Source: an uncultured Christensenellaceae bacterium (GTDB lineage: Bacteria; Bacillota; Clostridia; Christensenellales; Borkfalkiaceae). Taken from it: DNA of 64,000 bases. This document shows positions 30,300 through 39,464 of the stretch, one piece after another. The notes beneath the pieces were generated by a model, which saw nothing but the letters and a program-made list of their open reading frames with translations, was not told the origin of the DNA and did no database searches. Location of the stretch: NCBI GenBank assembly GCA_910588615.1, contig CAJUOI010000004.1, forward strand, positions 4,960 through 68,959, in the 5' to 3' direction. A program made the translations under genes and the position numbers. How positions within the stretch are numbered: the first letter of the stretch is position 1; each line of letters begins with the position of its first letter.

Positions 30300-31484
30300 T
30301 TATTTCCTTCGCCGTAAAATATCGCCTTCGGACAGAGCGTACGGACACGCAAAGGAATATACCTCCTGCACGCGCTTGGCGTCCGCACAGGACGCGCCCG
30401 ACGCATCCTTCATATCCGCAACGCGGAAACTCTTTCCGAACGCCCCGTCGGGAGAGAGAATTTCAAGCAGATCCCCCTCGTAAAAGCGGGTGCGCATTTC
30501 GGCAAACACGCGCCCCCCTTCGCAGCCTCTGACGACGGCGATGAAATCACACGTCCCCTCGCGCTTGCAGTCGTCGTACGATACCGTCTCCGCGTTTTTC
30601 CCGAACGCGTACGCTTCGGTATAGTCGCGGTGGGAAACGGTCGTAAGCTCCTCCGCGACGGTTACGTCCGCACCGTCCAACAAACGGCGGTAGGCGTTTA
30701 CGACGGTAGCGAGATAGTATTCGCTCTTCATGCGCCCTTCGATTTTAAAGGACGAAACGCCCGCCGCTGCAAACTCCTTCAAGCGCGCGCTCATGTTCAG
30801 ATCCTTGGCGCTCATGAAGTACGTCCCCCGCCCGTCCTCGGTAACGGGAAACCAATCCCCGCGGTCTTTGGCGCGGATTTCGTATTCGAAGCGGCACGCC
30901 TGCACGCACTCGCCGCGATTGGAGCGTCTGCCCGTGAGATAGTCGGACAACAGACACCTGCCGCTGTACGACACGCAGCTTGCACCGTGCACGAACGCTT
31001 CAAGCTCGGTCTTGGGGGCGGCGGCGTGGATTTCGGCGATCTCTTCGATGGAAAGCTCCCTTGCGAGCACCACACGGCTCGCACCTGCCTCTGCGTAGAA
31101 TTTTACCGCTTCCGCGTTCAGCGTGTTCGCCTGCGTCGAAATATGCACGGGAAGCTTCGGCGCGCTGTTTTTCAGCGTGCGCAGCACGCCCATATCCGAA
31201 ACGAGCACGCCGTCCGCCCCGATTTCTTCGAGAAAACGGAAGTAATCGGGAAGAGCCGCGAAGTCCTCGTTCTTGGCAAAGATATTGGCGCACACGTAAA
31301 TCTTTTTCCTGCGCATATGCGCATACGACACCGCCTGTTGCAGACCGTCGTTTGAAAAGTTGTCGGAAAAAGCGCGCAGGGAAAAAGCCTTGCCGCCCAA
31401 ATACACTGCGTCCGCACCGTAGCAGAACGCGATTTTCAGTTTTGCCATGTTGCCCGCAGGGGCAAGAAGCTCGGGCTTATTCAT
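30300..31484 (-). CDS. trhP: U32-family peptidase-like tRNA hydroxylation protein
   Basis: This 394-residue protein starts MNKPELLAPAGNMAKLK and carries the U32 signature ELEAFVHGASCVSYSGRCLL with the conserved cysteines of SGRC and GECVQACR. Homologues YrrN/YrrO (TrhP) of Bacillus and E. coli make 5-hydroxyuridine at the wobble position of some tRNAs. Its start overlaps the upstream O-methyltransferase stop by 4 bp (ATGA), and that protein resembles TrmR, which methylates this base. The pair thus probably forms the ho5U/mo5U modification module. Confidence 0.8.
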   Translation of the reverse strand: MNKPELLAPAGNMAKLKIAFCYGADAVYLGGKAFSLRAFSDNFSNDGLQQAVSYAHMRRKKIYVCANIFAKNEDFAALPDYFRFLEEIGADGVLVSDMGVLRTLKNSAPKLPVHISTQANTLNAEAVKFYAEAGASRVVLARELSIEEIAEIHAAAPKTELEAFVHGASCVSYSGRCLLSDYLTGRRSNRGECVQACRFEYEIRAKDRGDWFPVTEDGRGTYFMSAKDLNMSARLKEFAAAGVSSFKIEGRMKSEYYLATVVNAYRRLLDGADVTVAEELTTVSHRDYTEAYAFGKNAETVSYDDCKREGTCDFIAVVRGCEGGRVFAEMRTRFYEGDLLEILSPDGAFGKSFRVADMKDASGASCADAKRVQEVYSFACPYALSEGDILRRRK

Positions 31485-32056
31485 AATTTTATGCTTACCG
31501 CCAACCCTTCTCCGTATTCGTAAACCGTTGTTTTCAACTCGCTGTCCTCTTCGAGCGCGCGCAAGTATTCGCGGATGTGCTCCACAAGCATCCTGCGCTT
31601 TTTCGGCGCTTCGCCGCGCACCCAGCCGAACAGCAGAATATCGTCCGAGCAAAGCGCCCCGCCCCGATTCAGCAATCGCTTGCAGTCCGGCAGGTATTTT
31701 AAATATTGCACCTTGGGCCCGTCGAGAAAAATCAAATCATATCCGCCGCCGAGCATGGGCAGGATTTCCCCCGCATCCCCCTCGAACAGCTCCGCGCGAT
31801 CCACTGCGCCGAAACGGGCAAAATTCTCCCTCGCCCTCTGCGCGCGCGCCGCATCCTTTTCGATTGCCGTAACGCTTGCCGCCGTTTCCAACAGCAGAGC
31901 CGTTGCCGTCAGTCCTTCCGCCGCGCCGATTTCGAGATATTTTTTAACGCCGTGCTCCTTTGCCCAATGCAAAAGAAAGCGCAGCGTTTCGTCCGCCGCC
32001 GTCGGGTCGCGTCCCTCTTTTGCCCGTTCGCGCAGCGCGCTCAATTCTTCGTTCAT
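31481..32056 (-). CDS. trmR: O-methyltransferase, TrmR-like (tRNA 5-hydroxyuridine methyltransferase)
   Basis: This 191-residue class I methyltransferase has YLEIGAAEGLTATALLLE (about 41-58), EKDAARAQRARENF and YDLIFLDGPKVQYLKYLPDC (about 106-125), the pattern of the YrrM/TrmR family. In Bacillus, TrmR methylates 5-hydroxyuridine to 5-methoxyuridine at position 34, and its gene sits with the U32 genes, as here (ATGA overlap with the next gene). It is part of a four-gene run with the TfoX-like gene upstream (4-bp overlap). Confidence 0.75.
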   Translation of the reverse strand: MNEELSALRERAKEGRDPTAADETLRFLLHWAKEHGVKKYLEIGAAEGLTATALLLETAASVTAIEKDAARAQRARENFARFGAVDRAELFEGDAGEILPMLGGGYDLIFLDGPKVQYLKYLPDCKRLLNRGGALCSDDILLFGWVRGEAPKKRRMLVEHIREYLRALEEDSELKTTVYEYGEGLAVSIKL

Positions 32057-32358
32057 TTCTTTTTCTTCGGGGCGGGAAGCTGCGCCGCAACTTTGGAAAG
32101 TTTTGCGGCAAGCTCCGCCTTGTCGTAATTTTCCACCAGATAGCGCGGCTTTGCGCCAACGTAGGGCGGCAACATAGGACAGTCGCCGAACAGCGTTCGG
32201 GATACGGGCGTTTCCTTAATAAAAAGTCGGTTGTCGCACACGCAGCCTACGGGCTTTTCGTCAAAATATACTACGTAATCGCCCATCATGGGATAGACGC
32301 GCACGCCGAACAGTTCGAGCCCCTCTGAAAATTCCGCGATCTGCTCCTTCGTCGTCAA
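32053..32358 (-). CDS. TfoX N-terminal domain-like protein
   Basis: This 101-residue protein matches the TfoX_N pattern: VRVYPMMGDYVVYFDEKPVG (about 20-39) and CVCDNRLFIKETP, a fold present in competence regulator TfoX and in many small uncharacterised proteins. I chose the TTG at 32358: its TTGA overlaps the upstream stop, and GGGGGGAAGAAG lies ahead. A longer frame to 32445 runs inside the upstream gene. Role unknown. Confidence 0.65.
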   Translation of the reverse strand: MTTKEQIAEFSEGLELFGVRVYPMMGDYVVYFDEKPVGCVCDNRLFIKETPVSRTLFGDCPMLPPYVGAKPRYLVENYDKAELAAKLSKVAAQLPAPKKKK

Positions 32359-33020
32359 GCTTCTTCCCCCCAATCCTTCAAGCTCTCCGCCGCGCGGTAT
32401 TCGAAGTGCTTCCCCAGTATCCGCTTCATTACGGGATAGGGGCACTCCACCACTGACGCGGGCAGCGGTTCGTCCTTATGCGAAAACAGACGGGCAAACA
32501 CGGCGTTAAGCGAGCGAATCTCTTCCTGATAGACGGGCACGTTCTTGTTGCGGGTACGGAATTCCTCATACTCCGCTCTTGCGCCCTCGACGTCGCCCTC
32601 ATCCAACTTCATCAGCGTAGCAAAAAATGCCGTGCGGTACCTGGGCGCGGGTTCGCCGCCGTGGCGGACGAATTCGATATACTGTCCGCAAGTTTCCATA
32701 TCGTCGCGGGCGGCGGCGTTACGGATGGCAAGGCGGTAAAAATTCGTACGCACGAAGGGAAAGATAAAATGGTTGTGCTGCACCTTGTCGAGCACCCTTT
32801 TTTCCTCCTCGTACTTGCGCTCCGAAAACAGTTTATCGCATAGAACGAAGTAGTTGTCCTCAACGATTTCACCCGCAAGACAGAACACCGTTGAAACGCA
32901 GCAAACGCACGCAACGGCGCCGAGAAAATACTTTGCGTACCAGAACGCCGCGATCGCGCACCCGACGAACGCCGCCGTGGCAATTGCGGTCAACGCGTAC
33001 AAACCCGATCTCTTTCTCAT
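32355..33020 (-). CDS. Hypothetical membrane protein
   Basis: This 221-residue protein has two N-terminal spans (about 5-30, YALTAIATAAFVGCAIAAFW; and 31-55, FLGAVACVCCVSTVFCLAG) and a soluble helical part of about 165 residues resembling TPR-like helical pairs (no family recognised). It is followed by the TfoX-like gene with a 4-bp overlap and preceded by the RNase J gene, so it may share that transcript. Confidence 0.6.
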   Translation of the reverse strand: MRKRSGLYALTAIATAAFVGCAIAAFWYAKYFLGAVACVCCVSTVFCLAGEIVEDNYFVLCDKLFSERKYEEEKRVLDKVQHNHFIFPFVRTNFYRLAIRNAAARDDMETCGQYIEFVRHGGEPAPRYRTAFFATLMKLDEGDVEGARAEYEEFRTRNKNVPVYQEEIRSLNAVFARLFSHKDEPLPASVVECPYPVMKRILGKHFEYRAAESLKDWGEEA

Positions 33021-33035
33021 TACGCCCCCCTTTGT

Positions 33036-35006
33036 TTACAATTCGTGAACGATCGGAATGATCATGGGCGACTGTTTCGTCTTTTTAAAGAGATACGTTT
33101 TCATCGCCCGTTTTACCTGACTGCCGAACTCCGCCGCCGTCGCGCCGACGGGTACGTTTTCAATGGCGTGCGCCACCGTGTCCTTGATCCCCTGCATATA
33201 GTCGCGCACCTCCGAGAACACGAAGCCGCGGCTCTCGATAACGGGCTCGCCCAAAACCACGCCGTTCGAAAGGGCGATACTTACGATGAACACGCCCTCG
33301 CCCGACATCCGCAATCTGTCCTTGATGACCTCGCTGTTGTCCGAATCCTCCACGCCCTCGCCGTCGATGAGCATCGAGCCCGCAGGGAAGCTTTCGCCCT
33401 GCTTCAAGGTATCCTCTGTCAGCTCCGCACACGCGCCGATTTCGGGGATAAAGATGTGCGAGGAGGGCATTCCCAGCTCTTCCGCAAGCTCTGCGTGCCG
33501 CTTCAAATGACGGTATTCGCCGTGCACGGGGATAAAGAATTTTGGATTTAACAGCTTGTGCAAAATTTTATGCTCTTCCTGACAGGCGTGCCCCGAAACG
33601 TGGATCTTTTCCAGCGTTTCGTAAACGACGCGCGCACCCTTCTTATAAAGGTTGTTGATCACGCGGTAAATGCCGCGCTCGTTGCCGGGAATGGGGTTGG
33701 CGGATATGATGATCGTGTCGTTAACGCCGATCGTTACCTTATTGAACTCGCCCGACGCCATGCGCGTAAGCGCGCTCATCGGCTCGCCCTGCGAACCCGT
33801 GGACACAATAACGATTTCGCGGTCAAAATAATTCTTCGTCTTTTCCACGTCCACAAGTACGCCCTCGGGAATGGTGATTTCCCCGATTTTCGCCGCAGCC
33901 TCTACAACGTTGAACATACTCCGTCCCGAAAGCGCGACCTTGCGCCTGTACTTTACTGCAATGTCGATGATCTGCTGCAAACGGTGTACGTTAGAGGCAA
34001 ACGTTGCGATAATCAGACGCCTGTCCGCGTTCTCCGCAAAGAGGTGCTCGAGCGTGGTGCCCACCACCTTTTCGCTCATCGTATATCCGACGCGCTCGAT
34101 ATTCGTCGATTCGCCCAGATATAACAGTATGCCCTTCTTGCCGTATTCGGCAATTTCGTTCAAATCAATGGGCGACCCCGCCACGGGTGTCAGGTCGATT
34201 TTAAAGTCGCCGCTGTGAAAAATAATACCGTACGGCGTTTCGATCGCAAGGGCAAGCGCGCCCGCGATCGAGTGGTTGACGTTGACGAAATTCACCGTAA
34301 ACGCTCCCGCTTTCACCCTGTCGTGCGGCGCGACGGTGCGCGTATCCACGTTGTTCAAACGGTGCTCGCGCAGCTTGTTGTCTACAAGCGCCAGCGTCAG
34401 CTTCGTGCCGTATACGGGCGCGTTGATTTCCTTTAAAAAATAGGGAACCCCGCCGATATGGTCTTCGTGTCCGTGCGTTAAAAATACGCCCCGTATCTTG
34501 TTTTTGCGGGCGGCAAGATAGGATATATCGGGAAATACCAGATCGATGCCCGGCGTTTCCTCCGTCGGGAAGTATATCCCCGCGTCGACGACGATAATAT
34601 CGTTGCCGTACTCGATGGCGGTCAGATTCTTACCGATTTCGCCCACGCCGCCGAAAAAGAGCACCTTGACGGGATTTTTCCCCTTCTGCCGTTTTCCGTT
34701 CCGCTTTGCGTTTTCGTTTTGTTTCGCGCCCCCGTTTGCCGCCGCAACGCTCTTCGGACGCGACGTCTTTTTCTGTGCGGGGATCGCTTTGGGCTCCGTT
34801 TCCGCCGCGGGGCGCACCACCTTCGTTCCTCTCCCCTTGGCGCGGGAAGGACGGCGGGGCTTATAGCCCGCCTCGCGCATGGCTTCCTTCGAGCGCGCGT
34901 TTTTATCGTTCTGTTTCGAACGCTCGTACGCCTCGATTCCGTTTAAAATTGCCATTTCAATGCCGTCGGACTTGCCCGACTTGCCTTTTTTTGTCTTGTT
35001 TTCCAA
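33036..35006 (-). CDS. rnj: Ribonuclease J with long basic N-terminal extension
   Basis: This 656-residue metallo-beta-lactamase/beta-CASP ribonuclease has the metal motif HGHEDHIGG (about residues 178-186) and later STGSQGEPMS and HVSGHACQEEH, as in RNase J, which matures and degrades RNA with 5'-to-3' exo- and endonuclease activity. The family is usually about 555 residues. The first 110 residues here form a lysine/arginine-rich, low-complexity extension before the core at VKVLFFGGVGEIGKN. The extension may bind RNA or the ribosome (inference). Confidence 0.9.
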   Translation of the reverse strand: MENKTKKGKSGKSDGIEMAILNGIEAYERSKQNDKNARSKEAMREAGYKPRRPSRAKGRGTKVVRPAAETEPKAIPAQKKTSRPKSVAAANGGAKQNENAKRNGKRQKGKNPVKVLFFGGVGEIGKNLTAIEYGNDIIVVDAGIYFPTEETPGIDLVFPDISYLAARKNKIRGVFLTHGHEDHIGGVPYFLKEINAPVYGTKLTLALVDNKLREHRLNNVDTRTVAPHDRVKAGAFTVNFVNVNHSIAGALALAIETPYGIIFHSGDFKIDLTPVAGSPIDLNEIAEYGKKGILLYLGESTNIERVGYTMSEKVVGTTLEHLFAENADRRLIIATFASNVHRLQQIIDIAVKYRRKVALSGRSMFNVVEAAAKIGEITIPEGVLVDVEKTKNYFDREIVIVSTGSQGEPMSALTRMASGEFNKVTIGVNDTIIISANPIPGNERGIYRVINNLYKKGARVVYETLEKIHVSGHACQEEHKILHKLLNPKFFIPVHGEYRHLKRHAELAEELGMPSSHIFIPEIGACAELTEDTLKQGESFPAGSMLIDGEGVEDSDNSEVIKDRLRMSGEGVFIVSIALSNGVVLGEPVIESRGFVFSEVRDYMQGIKDTVAHAIENVPVGATAAEFGSQVKRAMKTYLFKKTKQSPMIIPIVHEL

Positions 35007-35086
35007 AAATTTACTCCTTTTTTAATTACGAAATGAGAGCCGACGGATTTCGGCTCTCGAAAGTCAGCCGTTCGTACGGCCAACCG

Positions 35087-36685
35087 TTAAAAATCCAAAT
35101 CGGATTTTACCATAAGGGAAGTCTTTATCAGTCCTTCGTCCAACAGTTCTTCGTCCGTCTTGTACGGGTACATCGCCGCGTAGTCGATTTTATCCTTTTC
35201 TACGGGCACGGCGCCGTTGTGCTCCATCAGGAGCGCGACGAGACGCACCGCGCGCTTCAATGCGACCGCGCTCATCACCTTTACCATCATCGGCGTCTTT
35301 TCGTACATCTTCTTGTCGCCCTCGTACTTCTGGTGATAGACGGTCGTCGGAAATTCCTCGGGATTAAGCGCAACGTAGAGGCAGAGCTGCTTTCCGTTGA
35401 TTCCGATTTTGGCTATCGTTTCACCGTTGAAAGAAAACCTGTCGTTCGACCAGTTCACCTGCGCGTGCACCTTCGGATAGGACAGAAAGAGGTTTTTCAG
35501 CTCGCCGTAATATTCCTTGACCTCGTTCTCGCTCTGGATAATGCGCGCGATGAAGCTGCGCTTATAGCGCGTCGTCATCTCCGTTTCCTCGTCCTTGGGC
35601 TTTGCCGTCTTGATGATTTTTTCCGGCTCCTTGATCCGCACCTTTTCCTTGGGCTTTTCGGCGGACGCGGCGGCGGCAACCGTCTCCTCTCTCACGATTT
35701 TTTCGACAACGGGCACCTGCACCACGCGGTTGAAGCTCTCGTCCGCCTTCAAAAGCTCGGCAACACGCCGCGCAATCTTTTCGTAGTCGAGCCCCGCCGA
35801 AACGGCGGATGCGATCTTTTCGATGCCCCGATCGTCTACCGTAACGTCGAACTCGTTTTCAATCGTCGAAGCGACGCGCTCCGCGATGACGTCGTAATCG
35901 ACGAGCGGGATCGCTTCCGCCACGCGGTCGGCAATCATGTTTTCGTCTGCCTGCGGCATACTCTCGGCAACGCGCTCGGCAATCGCGTTTTCGTCCGCAA
36001 TCGGCATATTTGCCGCGATCCGCTCGACGATGGTGTCGTAATCCACTTCGGGAAGAATCACCGAAATCTTTTCGGCAAGCAGCTCGTAGTCGAAATCGCC
36101 CAAATCGGGCGCAGACCGGGCGGCGATCTCCGTCTCCGAAGCCTGCTTTACGCGCCGTTCGATCTCGTCGTAGTCGACCGCGGGCAGCCTTTTCACCAGT
36201 TTTTCGGCAAGGCGGTCGTAATCTACGTCGAACTCGGTAACCACGTTCTTTACCGTGCCCTCCTGCGGCGCAGCGGCGGCGCGGATCTGCCCGAGCCGTG
36301 CGATCTCGTCCTTCATACCGCTGATTTCGCTTTCCAGCCGCTCGTTCAAAGCCTTTACGGCATTCTCGATTCCCGCCACGCAGGACTTCTCGATCGCTCC
36401 CGTGCGTTCCTGTACGTCCCTCAAAATTTCGTCTCGCACGGCGTTGCGGTCGGTCTTGCTGAAATCGTAAATCGCGCTGTTCTGCTGGGAAAGATAGCGC
36501 ACTTCGGCGATGATCGTATCGACGGTCTGCTTAAACAGCGTTTCGAGCGATTCGTACGCGGAAGCCTGCTGCGCGGTGCTGAATTGCAGCTCCTTGCAAA
36601 CGGACTGCTTTACTTCGTCCAGTTTTCCTTCGACGCCCTTGTACATTCCTTCAAGAACGACCGTCTTATCGTTGTTTTCAGCCAT
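35087..36685 (-). CDS. Repeat-rich coiled protein with conserved C-terminal domain
   Basis: This 532-residue protein has a helical N-terminal part, then a run of about nine 16-residue repeats (roughly residues 150-312: VDYDTIVERIAANMPI, ADENAIAERVAESMPQ, ADENMIADRVAEAIPL and similar), and a C-terminal domain (about 365-520) with RYKRSFIARIIQSENEVKEY and KLCLYVALNPEEF-like text that I associate with a domain common in clostridial proteins. The period-16 amphipathic repeats suggest a rod or multi-contact adaptor. The ATG at 36685 has GAGG 6 nt upstream. Function unknown. Confidence 0.6.
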   Translation of the reverse strand: MAENNDKTVVLEGMYKGVEGKLDEVKQSVCKELQFSTAQQASAYESLETLFKQTVDTIIAEVRYLSQQNSAIYDFSKTDRNAVRDEILRDVQERTGAIEKSCVAGIENAVKALNERLESEISGMKDEIARLGQIRAAAAPQEGTVKNVVTEFDVDYDRLAEKLVKRLPAVDYDEIERRVKQASETEIAARSAPDLGDFDYELLAEKISVILPEVDYDTIVERIAANMPIADENAIAERVAESMPQADENMIADRVAEAIPLVDYDVIAERVASTIENEFDVTVDDRGIEKIASAVSAGLDYEKIARRVAELLKADESFNRVVQVPVVEKIVREETVAAAASAEKPKEKVRIKEPEKIIKTAKPKDEETEMTTRYKRSFIARIIQSENEVKEYYGELKNLFLSYPKVHAQVNWSNDRFSFNGETIAKIGINGKQLCLYVALNPEEFPTTVYHQKYEGDKKMYEKTPMMVKVMSAVALKRAVRLVALLMEHNGAVPVEKDKIDYAAMYPYKTDEELLDEGLIKTSLMVKSDLDF

Positions 36686-36808
36686 AAAAACCTCGATGCG
36701 CATACCGCGCGATTTTCCCACTCCATCTATTCTACACCATCTCCGTGGAAAAGTAAATACTTTTCAATGATATTTTCGCATAAAATTTTGTCGAAAACGA
36801 TTCAGTGC

Positions 36809-37624
36809 CTACCATGTCCGCAACCCGATCCGAATTTTCGCTATATTCGTTCCCTTTCCGCGGCGGGCGTTCAACGTCATGCCCGCCGTAAAACATATCA
36901 TCAGCCAATACAGAAACAACAGAAAAACGATGACTGCCGACAGAGCGCCATACAGCCGTTCGCCGTTCGAAAAGCGCAGGTACACGGCAAAGAACAGAGA
37001 CGCCGCGCTCCACGACAGGGCGGTAAACAAACTGCCGAGCACGGTTTGGGCGGGCGATATTCTTTCGGGACTTGCGTAAGCGTTTAAGATCCACGCGAGA
37101 AAAAACGCGAACAAAAACGCCAATAAGTATACGATCGTGCGGCTTGCCCACACGGGCAGAGAACCCGTTAAGACGTTCGCGCCGAAGAGCACTCCCACCG
37201 TGCCCGCTCCGTAGAAGAGCACGACGAGCGCGCAGACCGTCGCACCGACGCGCACCCTGATCCCGCGGCGGAAAGGCGCGCCGTAAATGATTTCGCCGCT
37301 GCGTTTCAGGTGGTAGAAAAAACCCGTTGCCGACCAGAGCGTAGTTGCGATAAACAGGACGTTCGCACCCGCCGACGCTTTTTCCGCGTGCTGCGTTAAG
37401 TAGACGAGGAAGTCCTTTGCCCAATCGAAAAGCTCCAACCCGAAGATTTCCTCCGCCGAAATGCCCGCGCTTCCGACGAGCAGGGTGAGGAAAAAAAGCA
37501 GCGGCACGAGCGAAGTTACGAGGAAAAAGACGAGCGTTCCCGCAATCGTCGTATACCTCTGTTCGGCAAACGCGGCGTATTGTGCGCGCGCCCTATTTAA
37601 AAAGCTCGCTTTCGTCCGTTCCAT
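36809..37624 (-). CDS. YihY/BrkB-family membrane protein
   Basis: This 271-residue protein has six or so hydrophobic spans, beginning IAGTLVFFLVTSLVPLLFF, with the ATLWSATGFFYHLKRSGE and PLLFFLTL pattern of YihY/BrkB proteins. Members are inner-membrane proteins once linked to RNase BN but without proven nuclease activity. The ATG at 37624 is preferred; six codons upstream a weak start has no ribosome site. Confidence 0.75.
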   Translation of the reverse strand: MERTKASFLNRARAQYAAFAEQRYTTIAGTLVFFLVTSLVPLLFFLTLLVGSAGISAEEIFGLELFDWAKDFLVYLTQHAEKASAGANVLFIATTLWSATGFFYHLKRSGEIIYGAPFRRGIRVRVGATVCALVVLFYGAGTVGVLFGANVLTGSLPVWASRTIVYLLAFLFAFFLAWILNAYASPERISPAQTVLGSLFTALSWSAASLFFAVYLRFSNGERLYGALSAVIVFLLFLYWLMICFTAGMTLNARRGKGTNIAKIRIGLRTW

Positions 37625-37708
37625 ATCGGGCAGTATGCGCAATACGCGCTCCGCTCATTCCGATATAAACCGCCGCCCGCGCAAAATGCGCGGGCGGTGC
37701 AACGATCC

Positions 37709-39427
37709 TTAATTTTTCGCTTTTTCAAGCAGCGCCTGTACGGCTTGCTGCGTCTCTTCCAGCAGGGCGTTTGCCGCCGCCTCGTCCTTTGCCTTTACAG
37801 AATAGTAAACTTTCAGCTTGGGCTCGGTACCGGACGGGCGCACGCACACGAACGATCCGCCCTCCAATTCGTAATACACGCAGTTGCATTTGGAGATATT
37901 CAACGTCTCCTTTCTGCCGTCCGCCGTTCTTCTGACGGATGAAGAATAATCGCGCACCGCGTTCACTTTAAACGAACCGAGCTCCCACACGGAAAGCTTT
38001 TTCAGCCCGTCAACAACGGCGTTCATCTCCTTCATGGCGTTCAAGCCCGAATATTTCACCGAAACGTTGCAGTCGAGCACGTACCCGTATTTCCCGTATA
38101 TTTCCTGCAATCTTTGGTAAACGGTTTTGCCGATGTAGGTATAGTAGCAGACCATTTCGGCGCAGAGCATGGAAGCAACGACGGCGTCCTTATCTCTTGC
38201 GTGCGTACCGCGCAAATATCCGCACGATTCCTCGAACCCGAACACGTAGGTGTGCGCGCCGTTCTTTTCCCATTCCTTGATTTTCTCGCCGATGAATTTA
38301 AAGCCGACGGGCGTTTCGAAGAGCGCAACCCCGAAGTCGTCGCAGATTGCCTTTGCCATGCCCGTGGAAACGAACGACTTAACGACCGCGGCGTTTGCGG
38401 GCAACGCGTTCTCCTCTTTCAGGCGGGTAAGAATGTAGTCGAGCAGCAAAATGCCCACCTGATTGCCCGACAGCGCCAAAAACTCGCCCTTTCCGTCGCG
38501 CACGGCAACGCCGAGGCGGTCGGAATCGGGGTCGGTGCCGAACACGACGTCCGCATTGATTTTTTCCGCGAGCGAAATGCCCATCGAAAGCGTTTCCTTA
38601 AATTCGGGATTGGGCACGGCGACGGTAGAAAATTCGCTGTCCTTGGAGGTTTGCTCCTCCACCACCGTAACGTTGATACCGAGGCGGGTAAGAATTTTCA
38701 TTACGGGAACATACCCCGATCCGTGCACGGGAGTATACACAAGACGCAAACCGACCCCGCACTTTTCCACCGCCTTCTTGGAAAGGGTCAGCTTGGAGAG
38801 CTCGTCGTAATAAGTATCGTCCGCCTCTTGCGGAACGGGCTTGATGAGCGGGCTCGTTTCGTCGCCCGTAACCGAAAGGTAATCGGTGATTTTTTCGATA
38901 TGCCCGACGACGATTTCCGTCGCCTCGGGCGACATCTGTGCGCCGTCCTCGCCGTACACCTTGTAGCCGTTGTATTCCTTGGGGTTATGCGAGGCTGTGA
39001 TCATGATGCCTGCCACCGTATTCAAATACCGCACAGCGTAGGAGAGCATGGGCACGGGGTGCACGTCGTCGAAGAGGTATACCCTGACGCCGTTCTTTGC
39101 AAGCACGCCCGCAGCCTTACGCGCGAACAGACGGCTCTTGCGGCGGGTGTCGTAGGAAATGACCACACCTCTCGCCTTCGCCTCTTCGCCGAGGGAGACG
39201 ATATACCGGGAAAGCCCCTCGCTCGCCCGCATAACGGTATAGACGTTCATCATATTCGTGCCGCAGCCGATGATCCCGCGCATTCCCGCCGTGCCGAATT
39301 CGAGCTCGGCGCCGAAGCGGTATTCCTTTTCCTTCTCGTCGGACGCAACGCTTTCCAGCTCCGCCCTGTCTTCGGGCGCAAGCCGTTCGTCCTTTACCCA
39401 CGATTGGTACAATTCCTGATAGTTCAT
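37709..39427 (-). CDS. Phosphohexomutase (phosphoglucomutase/phosphomannomutase)
   Basis: This 572-residue alpha-D-phosphohexomutase has the catalytic phosphoserine loop ITASHNPKEYNG (about 135-146), the metal-binding loop GTDPDSDRLG (about 295-304) and the sugar-binding GFEESCGY and RPSGTEPK (about 505) motifs. Length and motifs fit the PgcA-type enzymes that convert glucose 6-phosphate to glucose 1-phosphate for polysaccharide and lipid-anchor synthesis. GGGAGGAAGT precedes the chosen ATG at 39427. Unlinked to other sugar genes here. Confidence 0.9.
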   Translation of the reverse strand: MNYQELYQSWVKDERLAPEDRAELESVASDEKEKEYRFGAELEFGTAGMRGIIGCGTNMMNVYTVMRASEGLSRYIVSLGEEAKARGVVISYDTRRKSRLFARKAAGVLAKNGVRVYLFDDVHPVPMLSYAVRYLNTVAGIMITASHNPKEYNGYKVYGEDGAQMSPEATEIVVGHIEKITDYLSVTGDETSPLIKPVPQEADDTYYDELSKLTLSKKAVEKCGVGLRLVYTPVHGSGYVPVMKILTRLGINVTVVEEQTSKDSEFSTVAVPNPEFKETLSMGISLAEKINADVVFGTDPDSDRLGVAVRDGKGEFLALSGNQVGILLLDYILTRLKEENALPANAAVVKSFVSTGMAKAICDDFGVALFETPVGFKFIGEKIKEWEKNGAHTYVFGFEESCGYLRGTHARDKDAVVASMLCAEMVCYYTYIGKTVYQRLQEIYGKYGYVLDCNVSVKYSGLNAMKEMNAVVDGLKKLSVWELGSFKVNAVRDYSSSVRRTADGRKETLNISKCNCVYYELEGGSFVCVRPSGTEPKLKVYYSVKAKDEAAANALLEETQQAVQALLEKAKN

Positions 39428-39464
39428 ACTTCCTCCCAAAACGCCCGTACGGGCGAAATTTCCC

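Noticed and set aside
34706..37087. A 793-residue open frame on the plus strand
   Set aside because: It is the antisense of the RNase J N-terminus and the repeat protein, both supported by motifs and ribosome sites. High GC makes long shadow frames common.
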